Shown: positions 1 through 12,590, numbered from the stretch's first letter. The stretch: 64,000 nucleotides of DNA from Papilionanthe hookeriana x Papilionanthe teres (GCA_022702705.1 CM040430.1:19105310-19169309); one strand, 5' to 3'. Translations and numbers: made by a program. The notes: a model not told the origin generated them from the sequence alone.

Positions 1-2926
1 GTTTATTGTGTCTGTTTTGATTTAAAATTGTAAAAATTAACATATCCATAAAAAAAAATATAAAATTATGTTGGTAGGTTCACTGTGACCAGAAGATCAT
101 AGGAAAATTATAACATAGTTTAACTCAGTAAATATAACCCTAATTGTCATGAAACCCCAAAACATAAATGAAATTGAATTGGGTTGAATATAAATGTATA
201 TAACTTAATTTTTGTTCTCCACCATAATTTAAGGTCAGAGGAACTCCCCATATAAAATTTTTGTCATTTGGAATCAATTTGATCACCCATTTGATTTTTC
301 AAGTTACATAGTACTTTTTACATTAAAATAATTATAATATTTATAATATAAGTTGAAAAATTATGAAATTGGTTATGGGGGTTCCTTATAATTAGAGAAA
401 AATAATAAAAATAAAATTGGGATTAAAATAAAATTTTTATTTTTAAAGCTATTTTAAATATTTAAATCATTAAGAATTCATAAAAATCACAAAAATTAAT
501 AAAATTAATGAAAATGTTCTAGATTACCTCCTGATCACTTAGGAAGAATTGAAATAATTTCTTAAGACCCTAAGTAAAGTTATTAAATTTTAAAGGGTTA
601 AATAATTTCTAAAGCTTAAAAATGGAATTTTCCTAATTTCTCACTGAAATATTTTTAATAATTGAAATAAAAATGACAAAAATTTGAAACTTGGTTCTCT
701 GGGTTCCTTGACCTTAAAGAGATTTTTGAAAATCATAAAACCTAATTTTCAATATAATTAATATTTTCTATTTAATTAATACACCAAAATTTAAAATAAT
801 TATAATAGTTAAAATAAAATTAAAAAATTCATTAAATTTGACATAGGTGGTCCACTAATCTAGGTGAATCTCTAGTAATTTTATTAAAAACAAATAACGT
901 GTTTTGATTAATCTATTGAATCTTCTTTTAAAATCCCCATTTTACATGAAAAAAATTATAAAAAATTAAATTAAAATGGAAAAAACACATTTTTTCTTAT
1001 GATGTTTTTTTTATCCCATAAGTGGGGTAACATAAACATTTCAAATTAATTTGCTTTAGATTTGATGAATTATGAAGTATTAAAGCCTTAGCGGCAAAGT
1101 TGTAATTTTGAAGAGTTTAGCCTTAATTGACATTTAGGTCTAATTAAAGGGTAAATGGGTAATGGATGATTTTAATAAAGACGTTAAAATGATTGGCACA
1201 TGAAGGGATAAGTGGTAGAATCCAACATCACTTTTGTCATAATAAAGGATAAAATTGTAATTTCCTTAATTACATTAATTTGGAAGAGAATTAAACCAAA
1301 AGATCCTTCTAGTTAAGGGTTTGACTTTGGAAGTCAATAATTCATCAATTCAATATCCCTATTTGATTTTTAAATGATAATTCATTAATTTGAGAAGAAT
1401 CATATTCATATATCTCAACTTTTCTTAAATTGCAAATATATCCACTAAAGTCTTAAAGGCTTAGTAGTGAACTAGGCTTAATCAAATTTAAATAATGAGG
1501 TTTAGAAAAGAAATTTTAATTAATTTTCAACACCTTTTGAAACACTACAAGCCTAATTTAAAAATTAAAACTGGCTAAATTTCTCAATAAACCAACTTGC
1601 CCCTTAAGAGACCTTCACTTATATAATTTACCAAATAAAATGATATGTTATAATTTCCCTATTATTAGGGATAATTGAAATATAAATATTCATTGAGCAG
1701 AAGGGTATGATAGAGATAAATCATTAGGCAACATAACAAGATTGAATGTACTCGAAAATTTTCAAGAGATTGTGAGATGTTTTGGGGCCCAGCCCCTGGA
1801 TCTTTCCCATTACCTTTTAGATATCTTGAAGGAAGATTAAACTTATTATGCCTTGCCCGAGAAATCATCTACACACTTAAAAAAATAGGACCCACCAAGT
1901 TGTGATATAGGATTTCGTAAGCCTATGACAAACCTATTTATAGGCTTTACTTTTCTGCAAATTATAAATGTTTATTGCAGAGGATACTAAAGTTTCAAGT
2001 GGAGTAACGAGAAGACTCGCTCGGTACGATTTTACGAGTTTACAGTACCGTCTTTCTAGTATTTCCTTTACTTTACTTTTCCTGTTTACAAACTTGCATG
2101 TTAAATAAAAATGTCACCCTGCATGAAAACCAAAACTTTTAGAATAACCACAAAAATTGAAACAAAAACAAAAAAGTAAAACAAAACAAGAAAAAAATTT
2201 ACCCTCACAACAGTCAAAATATAAAACAACTCAAAATTTAATCACAAACACAACAAAAACACAAGAGAAACTAAATTAAAATTTCTCTATCAGATGATCA
2301 GGAATACCTCGAAGGAGGCAACCTATGGCTGTTAACAAGCTTTCCCACTGTCTGAATGAAAGTACTGAATTCATTTAGTTGAATTTGGTATATTCATCTA
2401 GACTAAGTGAATCCGAAGAAAATGATGAAGCTAGAACGAGGTAACCATAAGATCTTAACTGGTGTCGTCATAATCAACTTAAATATTCCCCTAATAAGAA
2501 ATTAAGACACCTCAATTTAAAAATTTCCAAAACATGACACTTTTCTCATCTATTCAATTTAACACTTCTATAACTAAACCTGCGCTTGCCCCTATAGGAA
2601 ATTTAAAGACCCAAGATTAATATAAACTATATCTAGTTACTTCATATTAGATATGGGAAGTTGTCAGTCAACTTAAAAGGTTCACAGACTAAACAGATGT
2701 CATGGATTTTGTAGTTTATTTGATCAAACCTCACCGCCAAGCAATGCATCCATTATTCGAGATAAATACATGGCTTGCAGTGAATTGGTTGATTATTTAA
2801 ACTATCGTGTGTATGAGGCCGATTTGATTTCATATTTTCAAATTTAAAAAATGATATTTTCAAAACTATATATATTAAATTAAATCTATTTTAAAATGAT
2901 AATTCCCAACCTTTTAGCGACCGACA
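1..2926 (+). repeat. Element A 5' LTR, 3' part only
   Basis: The sequence matches the last 3.4 kb of the 3' LTR of the same element (41749-45199) and stops at a GACCGACA terminus at 2926, seven bases before the primer-binding site. The upstream part lies outside the window. Relative to the 3' LTR, a block of about 567 bp (44289-44855) is missing at 2581-2584, where the text jumps directly to GCTTGCCC. The missing block contains the duplicated module that all other LTRs here keep. No gene is present; the short minus-strand frame at 1665-1868 is not supported by anything. Confidence 0.85.
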
Positions 2927-2932
2927 CCTTTC

Positions 2933-2950
2933 TGGCGACTCCACTGGGGT
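2933..2950 (+). other. Primer-binding site of element A
   Basis: TGGCGACTCCACTGGGGT follows the LTR end by six bases and begins with TGG, the complement of a tRNA CCA tail. The same 18 bases with two changes occur just after the LTR of element F at 54758. Primer-binding sites of this form are, as I recall, assigned to tRNA-Arg in Ogre/Tat elements; that assignment was not checked here. Confidence 0.8.
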
Positions 2951-3497
2951 GTTTTGCTATCTTCATTAAGAACAGAAAAAAATATTCATACTCGGTAATG
3001 TGTCCAAGTCCCACATGAGCCAAATTACCATTCTTATGTTGACATACTTTAATCAGTTCTTTCTTGGGAAAGTACGATCAACTCTCCTCGATTTCGGAAC
3101 TGTCTGTTTTACCATCCTTAAATAGAGGGGTTCGGGAATCATTAGGGCCTTTCTTAATTTTGTGGGGTCGGACCCCCAATAGGTGTGTCTGTGAATAAGT
3201 TTCACATGAGCTGTGTACGTTGTGAAGGGGATCTCGGACAGGGTCCCAAACTTCAGTTTCTCTTTGTGCCTCTCGGTCTCGATTTTGCTATCAGCAAATC
3301 GAACCTTTCCTTCTTAAATATTAAAACTCTTTATAATGAATATATGAAAATCAAAACATAATAAAAAAACTAAGAAGCAATTAAAATTAAAAATGAAACT
3401 GCACCCAGTTTATAGAGTAACCTTTTCATAGTGTTTGCATTATGATCACAATGTTTGGACTTTGCTAACTTCCAAAATTTTTCTTTCGACAGTCACA
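2951..3497 (+). other. Untranslated leader of element A
   Basis: About 550 bases separate the primer-binding site from the first ATG of the upstream frame. A GGGGT-cgg-ACCCC hairpin at 3164-3176 is followed by ATAGGTGT. The F leader has the equivalent hairpin at 54991-55002 followed by the same ATAGGTGT. No coding sequence is seen. Confidence 0.6.
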
Positions 3498-4740
3498 ATG
3501 TCGACTCTGACACTCACCCTCTCCTGCAACTTACCCAACTCTCATGAAACTTGCCTTGCCACTCCAATGATCCAGTTCGAGACTGGCTTTAGTGAGTTCG
3601 AGGTTGTGCTGGGAAAGGCCCCGCACGTCATTGTAAAAGTTGCTACCCCTGAAGTTCAAGAACCATTTGCTGAGGTCTACCTGAACTACCTCCAGGATTT
3701 CCCTTTTACTAAGAAGGTGAAAGTTTCTACTGCCCCCGTCAAGTTAGTCATCTCCAAGCATAGGAGGGTTGTTACGCTTACCGATATTGATTTTGCCATC
3801 ATCGTGCCTACTTTCCAGTCTGCCTAAGGGAAGGGAACTCTGTATGAGGAAAGTCCCGATAATCTTTCTCTCTACACTGTCAGTCCTCGAGATTGGTTCC
3901 AGCTCTAGTGATCCCCACTGACCAGATCTCAAACGAGGAACCACAATCGTAGGATTCTCAAAGCCGCCAATACACAAGTTACAAGTTTGCCAGTAATTGA
4001 TAAGATTCCTCAACATGAGGAACTCATTTTACCGAAGACCTCCCCTCTCTTACGAGGGAGTAGGTTTCACTTGTTGGTTGATACCACCGGGGATAAGAGT
4101 CTCCACAAAAATGTTACTACTTTGCCATCACCACGTGATCGTGATAAGTTGAGGGAGAGATACACACCTGTCACTTAAGATCTCACAGTTTTCCAGAAAT
4201 TAGCTGAGAAAGAAGAATGTTCCATTTTCAAGCTTCTCAAGAGGATGTGATGTGCTATATCCCCCTAAATGAAGAGCGAGATTATAAGAAAAGAAAGACC
4301 CGCTCGAATTTTTATTAAACACCGTTTAGGGAGGCGAGTTACAGACATTCACAATGCGCAGATCAGTTAAGTCTCGGCTGGGTTCGAGGGTATATTTATG
4401 AGAAATTTCAAGAAAAGAAGAATAAGACAGGATTGTTTTCCTCTGTACATGGTCTACACCCTAGGGAGCACACATCTCCTCACCACTCTGATGTCCCCGC
4501 CGAGACACCCTGTCTCAAGGTGAAGACTCTCAAGAGGAAAGTGTGGTTACCAAAGGTCGTTGCACCAGTACTCTCTGAAAAATCTATGGATCATAAGATG
4601 GATCATGACTCTGATGTTCCCGTTGCCACTATCACCGTCACAACTGTGTTAGTTGCTAAGAAAAGTGACAGTCGAGGGGCGCCTACAGATTTGAAATTGA
4701 TTAAAAAGAAAGCTGTTGATGATAAAATTTGAAGGCTCCA
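3498..4740 (+). pseudogene. ORF1-like frame upstream of gag (element A), broken
   Basis: The frame opens with ATG at 3498 (protein MSTLT...) and is open to a stop at 3825-3827. Further coding-like pieces follow in other frames at 3987-4178 and 4433-4732. Residues near the start (MIQFETGF, then EPFAEVY and QDFPF) align with the equivalent region of element F (IIRFGQGF, EPLLEFN, QEFP), so the two elements share this protein. The middle part is basic (KKRKTR, EKKNK). Its function is unknown. An extra ORF ahead of gag is a reported hallmark of Ogre-type Tat elements, and its position and length of about 1.3 kb fit that. ATG 3498 is preferred over the in-frame ATG at 3435 because F's frame also begins with MS at 55191. 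Stops and frameshifts make it non-functional. Confidence 0.6.
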
Positions 4741-4828
4741 AATAGAAATTTCAGATTTAGCAAGAGAATGGAGACTAGATATTGAAAATGAAGATTACAA
4801 CCCATCACATTACATAGAAGAGGAGTTC

Positions 4829-6290
4829 ATGGAAATTAATGTCATCGAGACTAGGACCACGACATTTGTGCACAATCCTCCTAGTGAGGAGAACACTGCG
4901 GATGAGCTTCAAAGGAACAATTTGACAAGAGATGAATATATTAGTCACCTGGAGAAGAGGATGGAGGAGATGATCGTCACCATGACCGCCATGGCCGCAT
5001 TACACAGACAGTCACAATCACAACAAGTGGCATCTCCAGATGATAACCAGCTTGAAATTATACACTTCATGGATGAAAGAAGAGAAGTCGCTTCTCCCAA
5101 TGAGGACGAACCTCTGAAGAATGATTAAGCTCCGAGTCCACCAGAAAAGGATATCAAGCAGATGATCGAACAGCAAGTTCGTGAGGCCTTGGCTCATTCC
5201 AAAGGTGGAGCATCTATTTCAATAGATAGACCCTACCCAGAGGAATTTTATTTCGTGCCTTACCCCAAAGGCTTCGTACCCCCGACTTTCAAGAAGTTCG
5301 ACGAAACAAAAAATCCTCGTGAACACAGGAGGGAATGAGGCTCTTTTGTTCCAACAATTCATCAGCAACTTATCTGGGATATCTTTCGATTGGTATGTTA
5401 TGCTTTCTAATGGATCAGAAATAGAGAACATGTTCGTGAAGAGATTTGCTGGCGCGCAGCACCATGTCACTGTAGGAGATCTCGTAGTGGAACGACAGAA
5501 ACCTGATGAGACTCTAGTCGACTACATTATGAGATGGAGGAATTTAAGCATGAAGTGTGAGCCACAGCTACAAGAATAGCACACGATCGAGATACTACTC
5601 AAGAGTATCAACGGTCTAGTGGCTTTCATGTTTAAAGGTCTAACTATTAAGTTCTTTGAGCAGCTACTTAGCAAGGCCAGCAGTTTGCAAAAAGAATTCA
5701 AGAATATGAAGCCTACAAAGAAAACAGAGAAAATAAGGCAAGCCAAAACATATGAAAAAAGATCTGGCATAGTGGCAACAGTCGACAAAGGGAAACAGCC
5801 GATGAGGATTCAGGCCAAGAAGTCGCCACAACAACGTCAGTCCCCTCAATACAGTCAGTCTCAGCAGTATAGTCAGCCCTGTACACAACAGGGCAATCAG
5901 TTTGGTCAGCATCAGAGGTCGTACAAGACAGACGGACGACATGGTCCGACAATGTCAGAACAGCTGCTCAGGAACTACTCCTTTAAGGATGAGCCTGTAG
6001 TGAAGATGTTCAGAAATTTGATGAAGCAGCCTAAGTTCAAATTGCCTGAGCCAAAGAAGCTAGAGGAAGTTGACAAGAAAGACCATCCTAACTACTGGCC
6101 ATACCACAAGTTACTCGAACATACAATAGAAGGATGCTTCAGTTTTAGGATTTGCTCGAGAGGAATTACAAAGAAGGGAATATAATGATATTAAAAGAAT
6201 ATTTGAAAGAACCTAAAAGAAGTTCTGTAAATGTGATTTCTGCCAAACCAATCCCTTTGATCGACCCGTATACCATTGAAGGTGGATGGA
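4829..6290 (+). pseudogene. gag: gag relic (element A)
   Basis: The frame starts with ATG at 4829, is open to 5128, continues past a stop, then shifts frame near 5319 and remains largely open to 6185. An early acidic region carries a short coiled-coil-like segment (EKRMEEM). The conserved lead-in RPYPEEF...PYPKGFVPP lies near 5230-5290. The capsid-type Retrotrans_gag core, with WY and VDYIMRWRNLSMKCE, spans about 5340-5565. A Gln-rich linker covers 5795-5930. The nucleocapsid-like motif at about 6096-6137 keeps H, H and C of the C-x2-H-x4-H-x4-C pattern seen in F, but its first Cys is Trp. About 35 bases that F retains are absent near 5318. Gag would form the virus-like particle and bind element RNA; this copy cannot. 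Confidence 0.8.
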
Positions 6291-6528
6291 GTAAGATTTA
6301 AAACGAGATCAAGAAGGTCTTGGATCAGATTCAGTCAGGTTCTAAACAATCTGCTACACAGGGTTTGCCCCTCTCAAGCCTAAGATGGACATTTCATCAA
6401 AGTGACTGCTGTCACAGAGGGAGAAGAAGAAGAAGATCGCAAACAAAATTAAGGACAATAGTGGAAAGGATTGGATAGGGGCTGCCTCTGTTAGATTGGA
6501 TGTTTCAGATTTGATGGTGAAACCCGTC

Positions 6529-7900
6529 GAGCCCCTGACTTTGTACGATTATCTTTCTGCCCCATCTAGGGTCCCATAATGATAATCGAAATGATTTTGG
6601 CTATGTTCTTACTGTCTCTAGTGATGACGTAAATAATCGCAAATTATCTAACTCTGATTTTGATTCTAAAAATGATCCTCAAATCACACTAGCTCCCGAC
6701 AGAGACATTGATGAAAATAAAGAAGATATCGATGACATCGGTTACGACAATGCGGGAAGCAAGGAGCCATTTCTCGAGTGCAAAAGAACTCCACTTGCAA
6801 TCAGCATAAACTATTCAGATACGAAAGCGATACCCGAAGAATCAGGTATAATATCAGGAGAACCTCGGGGTACAGAGGAGGAAGAAATCACGGAAGTGAA
6901 TCTCAGAAGTGAAAGGGTGCTACCGCCAACAGCAGCTCCAGTAGATAAAGGAAAACAAATAATTACTCAAGAAGAATTGCCTCTAGCAACAGAAGAAGTC
7001 CAAATTTGAAACGAGATTGGAAGTTCAAATAAAGTGGATTATAATGTTTTAGCTTATCTTAGGATGTTGCCAGCCAAACTAAGCATTTATGATGCTCTGA
7101 TCCTGTCAAATGAGATGAGAGAAAATCTAGTTAAGGCTCTACTTAATCCAGATTTGTAGTTTGAAGGAACAGCTTGGCGTAACCATCACCGATAAAGATT
7201 TGCTACTCGGTAACCGACCACAACCGACCGCTCTACATCTCTATCATTATTGGTAGGTCTGTGCTTTCTAGAGTATTAGTAGATCCTAGAGCGTCCCATG
7301 ACACAATGAGTCTACAAACATTAGCTTACCTGGACATCGACGTATGAGAGCTCACTACAGATAAGATAATGTTGAGAGGCTTAACTGGAAAGGAGAAAGG
7401 GAACTTGGATCTATAACACTGTAAATGAAAGTTTGAGATCTAGCAACAACTGAAAAAATCCATATCATTGACGCAGCTACTTCGTTCAATACCCTGCTTA
7501 GTAGATCGTGGCTTCATGAGTACAATTTGGTCCCATAGTCACTTCACCAATGCATTAAGTACTACAAAGATGGGAAAGAGCATTGCATTAAGGTAGATCT
7601 ACAACCATGCTTAATACATGAAGTGGGCATTCACGAAGATGTCGGCTATTACGCTCCCCCAAAAGAAAACAGTCTTTTCAAGAGAAAATGTATCGAATGA
7701 AGATGAAAATTCAAAAAGATCACAAGGACTGGACTATTCACTCCACTTCAATGATATCTCACCACTCCTTTATAACGAGTTGGTTGAGGTTCTTTTAGCC
7801 CACGCATCTGAGATCGAGGCCGGGGACGCGGGCAAGGGAGAACTCACGAGATTATTGAACGAACAAAGCCAGTGATCAGCATCGAAGTAGAAGGAAGCTC
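6529..7900 (+). pseudogene. Gag-pol linker and protease relic (element A)
   Basis: The conserved EPLTLYDYL motif is at 6529-6555 and the VNLRS-x-RVLPP motif at about 6894-6926. The same pair occurs at the same spacing in element F. The aspartic protease active-site region reads VLVDPRAS at about 7276-7296, where a typical pepsin-like retroelement protease has DTG or DSG. The Asp remains, the second residue is Pro as in F, and the Gly is replaced by Arg, which would inactivate it. Multiple stops and shifts occur between 6300 and 7600. An open stretch at 7618-7875 aligns loosely with the region after protease in F. Confidence 0.7.
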
Positions 7901-8159
7901 CGAAGAGGATGAATTCAGGAAAGAAATAATGATGATAAATCAGAACAAACCTCAGTTCGAGATCTCTTTGGAAGACACAGAGAAGAATGAGTATGATTAA
8001 ATGTATGATCGGATTAACCATTATGTTCTCCGGTCCATCCTCAAAAGATTGAGAGTATGGAGTTCAAGGAAGTCAATAATGGTGGTTTTAAACCAATTAA
8101 GTTTTGACGAGCTTCCCCTTCTACTTCTGAACCTTGTGTACTTCTCGAAGAAGAGGATT

Positions 8160-9330
8160 CTGATGAATTAATGGAATTACCTCTTAGTTACTTTTTACCG
8201 CTTGTACCAAAATTGATTCAATAAGGTTATGTGCCAAAAAAATGCCAAAAGATAAGCTACATTCATTTAAAAAGTTATGGAATGCAAAAGGAAAGAAACT
8301 TAATTCAAAAGAATGTCTTGGGTTAGGTACGATTGGACCAGTTAATGACTCAAAATTTTTCATGGTCGTTACAAGCCAGTCAGAAGAACATTGCCTAGAA
8401 ATTCGAGATGAATTTGAAGATTATCTGATAGAGGATACTCTGTCAGATTTTGAAGAAGAAATCAAATCAACAGTCGATGAATTAAAAGCAATCAATCTTG
8501 GGACTAAGGTGCAGCCCCGACCAACCTTTGTATGTTCGTTAGTCAACGAAGAAGAGTCTGTGAATTTAATCAAGTTATTGTTAGAATTCAAAGATTGCTT
8601 CGATTGAAGTTACGACAAAATGCCAGGGTTATCCTCAGAGGTCGCAGTTCACTGGCTCGGAGTGGATCGAAATATATCGCCAGTAAAGCAAGCTTCCAGA
8701 AAAATGCGCCTTGAAATATAACAACAGGATACAGAAGAAATAAAAAAGTTAATAGATGCTAACTTTGTGTGATAAGAACAGTATCCCACATGTTTAGCCA
8801 ACGTTGTACCAGTAAAGAAGAAGAATGGACAGATACAAATATGTGTCGACTTCAAAGACTTAAACAAAGCATGTCTAAAAGAAGAATTCTTATTACCAAT
8901 ACTGAAATAATTGGTGGAAATTATGTCGGCACACGAGAACTTCTTATTCATGGATGGATCATTAAGTTACAATCAGATCAAAATGGAACCAGAAGATGCA
9001 ACACTTACATTGTTCAGAACTCTGATTGGGATTTACTACTACACCATGATTCCGTTCTGACTGAAGAACGCCACAACTACATATCAAAGAGCAATGACGA
9101 AGAACTTCGATGACCTCATTGACAACCAAGTGAAATGCTACGTGGATGATTTGGTCATTAAGAGCAACGTGAAAGAAAATAATTTTTATGATTTGAGGAT
9201 CGTATTTGAACGATTACGACAACACAATCTCAAGATGAATCCCTTAAAGTGTACATTCTACATTTTCTTCGGGAAATTTCTAGGATTCGTTGTCTGTCAT
9301 TGAGGAATTGAAATCGACCTAGATAAGATT
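8160..9330 (+). pseudogene. Reverse transcriptase relic (element A)
   Basis: The pre-RT linker (EFEDYL, then FEEEIKSTVDEL, RPTFVCSL and LLEFKDCF) is open at 8242-8607. RT blocks follow in changing frames: MPGL near 8620, NVVPVKKKNGQI near 8800, DFKDLNKAC near 8850, and the catalytic YVDD box at 9139-9150 inside the open stretch 9094-9303. After YVDD, the stretch down to KFLGFVV (thumb side) is close to the F copy. In-frame stops occur at several points, including directly after FVVCH at 9301. RT copies element RNA into DNA in the particle. It is non-functional here. Confidence 0.85.
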
Positions 9331-9860
9331 AAAGTTATCTTAGAAATGCCTTGTCCTAAAGCCTTGAAAAAACTACGTTCTTTTTAAGGTAAATTGGAGT
9401 ACCTAAGGTGCTTTATATCCAATCTGTCAGGAAGGTGTCAACCATTTTAGAACTTACTTCAAAAAGATGTCAAATTTGTATAGGGAGAGCCATGCCAATG
9501 GGCTTTCGAGGATATTAAATGATACCTAATGAAATCTCCTGTTTTGGCAGCCCCTATCCTGGGTAGACCGTTGACACTGTATACTGCGGCCTTAGACGAG
9601 TCCCTCGGAGCCTTGCTTGCCCAAGTCAATGACGAGGGTAAAGAAAACACACTATACTACCTAAGTCAACATCTAATACCAGCAAAGTTAAAGTATCCTC
9701 CTATTGAGAAACATTGCCTAGTGTTGGTTTTCACTACTCAAAAGTTTAGACATTACATGTTATCTCATAAGGTCAACCTGATTTCAAAAGTTAATCCGTC
9801 GTAATATTTGATGACCCGACAAACACTTTTCGGATGCTTAGCGAAACAGTCAATGATTTT
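9331..9860 (+). pseudogene. Ty3-type RNase H relic (element A)
   Basis: The region after the RT thumb reads LRSF-stop-GKLEYLRCFISNLSGRC (9380-9440) and then the RNase H domain in an open frame at 9529-9804. That frame has the catalytic-site segment LYTAALDESLGALLAQ, then YYLSQ, and the EKHCLVLVFTTQKFRHYMLSHKV helix. The same order is present in F at 61320-61560. RNase H removes the RNA strand during reverse transcription. The frame ends at 9804 and several stops precede it. Confidence 0.8.
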
Positions 9861-9979
9861 ATTGCAATTTGATATAACTTTTGTGCTCCTTCGCACTATC
9901 AAAGGACATTCTCACAGACTTTCTTGTAGCTCACCCACTACCAGCTGGGTCCCCTCTCAATGATGAACTACCAAAAGAG

Positions 9980-10520
9980 CAGATACTGCAAGTGGAGCAG
10001 CTCAATGCTAGACATTAGGAAATGTAATTCGACGGAGCTTCATCAGCCATAAGAGACAATGGACGACAAACAGTGATCCCATATAAAGTGAAAATTGGTT
10101 TGATCTTTGTATGTCTGATCAAGCCATGCTAAGATTTTGCTACCACTTAATAGAGCCATGAAACAACAATGAAGCAGAATATGAAGCACTAATCACTGGT
10201 TTGGAATTAGCAATATTAAAGGAAATTACCAACATTGCTATTTACGGTGACTTACAGCTTGTCATCCAGCAAGTGGCAAGACAATATAAGATTTTGAAGC
10301 CGATATTGGAAGAATACCACCAGTACACGATGAAATTGTTGAAACAGATCCCCAGTGTGACATTCCGTAGTATTCCTTGAGCAGACAATGCCCATGCGGA
10401 TGAATTAGCAAAGCTTGCTAAAGAATTGGCTTGTCCACCCAAAGATTCTATAGGCATTACAGTGCAGGTACGTCAAGTTTTGTCGCAAATTGACCTAGAC
10501 AGTTTACACAAACTTGGAAA
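9980..10520 (+). pseudogene. Second, archaeal-type RNase H relic (element A)
   Basis: FDGAS at 10028-10042 holds the first catalytic Asp. NNEAEYEAL (from about 10165) holds the Glu. IYGDLQLVIQQV holds the next Asp (10249-10251). A DELAKLAKELA segment near 10400 ends the domain. These are the signatures of the additional RNase H found in Tat-lineage elements and not in most Ty3/gypsy lineages. Stops fall inside the WEMYFDGAS-like block and after GLIFV. It follows the Ty3-type RNase H directly, as in F. Confidence 0.8.
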
Positions 10521-10544
10521 TAAGAGATGGCAGTTACAGTGTCA

Positions 10545-10654
10545 GATGATATAGAAGATTGGTGTCAGTCGTTAATAAAATATTTACAAATAGGAATGTT
10601 ACCGAAAGACAAGTCAGAAGCACATCAGATTCAGAGAAGGGCTTTGTCATATGC
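10545..10654 (+). pseudogene. Integrase N-terminal end, left part (split by LTR B)
   Basis: After a frame change, the region corresponding to F 62335-62425 reads through a DW-type start and a KDKSEAH-like stretch. It stops at 10654, where LTR B has inserted after TATGC. The other half resumes at 17486. This junction fixes the insertion to the base. Confidence 0.7.
10650..10654. repeat. Target-site duplication, left copy (LTR B)
   Basis: TATGC lies immediately before the start of LTR B and is repeated at 17486-17490. It is a perfect 5-bp duplication, as expected of integrase-mediated insertion. Confidence 0.85.
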
Positions 10655-10742
10655 AGTCGGCATATTTTTAATTTTGTGTGTTGTATTTTGAAAAGGGGTC
10701 GCCTACGAAGTTGTCGGCGAATTTTAGATTTTAAATGCAATT

Positions 10743-10744
<2 letters not shown>

Positions 10745-10780
<36 letters not shown>

Positions 10781-10792
10781 TACATATATATA
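10745..10792. repeat. (TA)n microsatellite in LTR B
   Basis: The run of alternating TA, with two interruptions, lies about 90 bases from the LTR 3' terminus. The same site is about 47 bases long in D, about 14 in C and very short in E, so it varies rapidly between copies. Confidence 0.9.
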
Positions 10793-12401
10793 ATTTAGAA
10801 AGTAGCATTTGATTTTTGAAAGTAATTTTAAGTTTGAAAATTTTAAGATATGAAATCAAACTGATCTCACATCCCAAATAGTTTATATAAATGAGCACCA
10901 CACCACAAACCGTATATCTATCCCGGAGGATAGACACACTGCTTGATGATGGGGCTCGGTTAAATAAACTAGAAGATTTGTGACATCCGTTTGGTCTGCG
11001 AACCAATTTTATAAGCCGACAAGTTCCCCTGCTTAATATAAATGAATTAAACGGGGTTTATATTACCTGGGTTCTTAAAGTTCCCTATAAGGGCAAGCCC
11101 CTATAGTTAATTACATCTTAAATGACGGGAATCATTTAATAAAACTCTCGATAATGATCAGTGGTTTTGCTCTCAAGAATTTCAAAGTTTAAGGTTTTCA
11201 AAGGATTGGATTTTGGAATTTTTAATAGGGATTAGCTCAAATTTGGAACAGTTTATTTTAAGAGTTCAAAGGGAGAGAAGTAGGAGAAGCTGAGGATCCA
11301 AGAAGAATCTTGGCAACTTCCCAAACTATCCTATTGTTTGGCTTCAATTTGGGAGTTTATTTAATGTTTTGATCCTGCCAATTTTAATTAATTAGGACTT
11401 ATATTTGTATGACGCAGTCATGCAAATAGCCTCGAAGATGGAAGGGTTTATGTCGTACCAAACGACTACCTCGGAGTCCTAAGACCGGTTAGGGCTTAAT
11501 TTACATAACATGTTTATGCAAATGCCTAACGAAGAGTTGAGGATTTATGTTGCACTAGCCAAACTACCTCGAAGTCCTATGGCTTGGTTGTTTAATTCTA
11601 GGAATGTTTAGCTGATGTAGAGTTGTTTCTTCGACGAAGATGGCCGTGCTTGCCCACCATGCTCCGAGCTCCTTATTGTTGCGAGAGGTTTAGTTTTAGA
11701 AGTCATAAATCGGGAGATGAGAGAAGTGTTTTGGTTTAGAGAGAATCTTAAAATCCAAGTGTTTTTAATATTTTAGTTAAACAAATCTTAAAGTTGTTTA
11801 AACGAACCGATTATGATCCCACGATTCGTCATCCCAAGCACCGTTATTTTCATTGAATTCACTTAGTCCAGTATGAATTTGCTAAACTCAACTGAATGAG
11901 TTCCACACTTTCATTTAGGTCGTGGAAATCCCGTTAGCAACACGTGGGTTACATCATCCGAGGTATTCCCGATCATTCAATGAGACGTTTTAATTTAGTT
12001 GTGATTGTAGTTTTGTTGTTCCGTTTGTGATTAAATTTTGAGTTGTTTTATATTTTGGAATGTTGTGGCGGTGAATTTTATCTTGCAATGACTTTTAATT
12101 TAGTTTTGGTTTCAGTTCAGGGACTATCCTAAAGGTTTTGGTTTTCATGCAACAGTCTTGTTTATCATTCAAGAAAAAGTAAAGTACGGTGCATGTAAGT
12201 AAATTGCAATAAAGTAAATTGCAATTAAATAAAAACGTACCTGGAGGGTCTTCCCGTCATCCCAAGCTGCACTTAAAACACATGTTAATGCATTTAAATA
12301 TTTTGCAAGTAATACCTAGGTAAAGCTAAGGGAAAGGGTTTTGGTTGTCTACCAAATTCCTAATCCTATAACTAGTCATCTCCTATGACGTCTAGCTTCT
12401 C

Positions 12402-12590
12402 GTGTTTGGTTTAAGGATGATTTTTTTTCATCAAAGAACAATTAAATTCAATTGTACTTCTAAAACATCCTGTCATATTGAGGAAGTGCTTAGGACGAGT
12501 CCTAAACATCTTTTCAATATTCCTGGGATTGTTTTGAGTCTAAGTAAATTTAGTTGCACAGGTGAATTAATCATCCGGGAGTTTAGTTAA
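12402..12590 (+). other. Antisense short frame conserved among LTR copies (copy B)
   Basis: A 62-residue frame runs antisense to LTR transcription. Equivalent frames exist at 20418-20606 (C), 28506-28709 (D) and 36134-36337 (E), sharing segments such as KFNC and SPKHLFN with small changes. No known domain is recognised and no promoter was identified. It is recorded because it stays open in four copies; it is probably not a gene. Confidence 0.25.
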
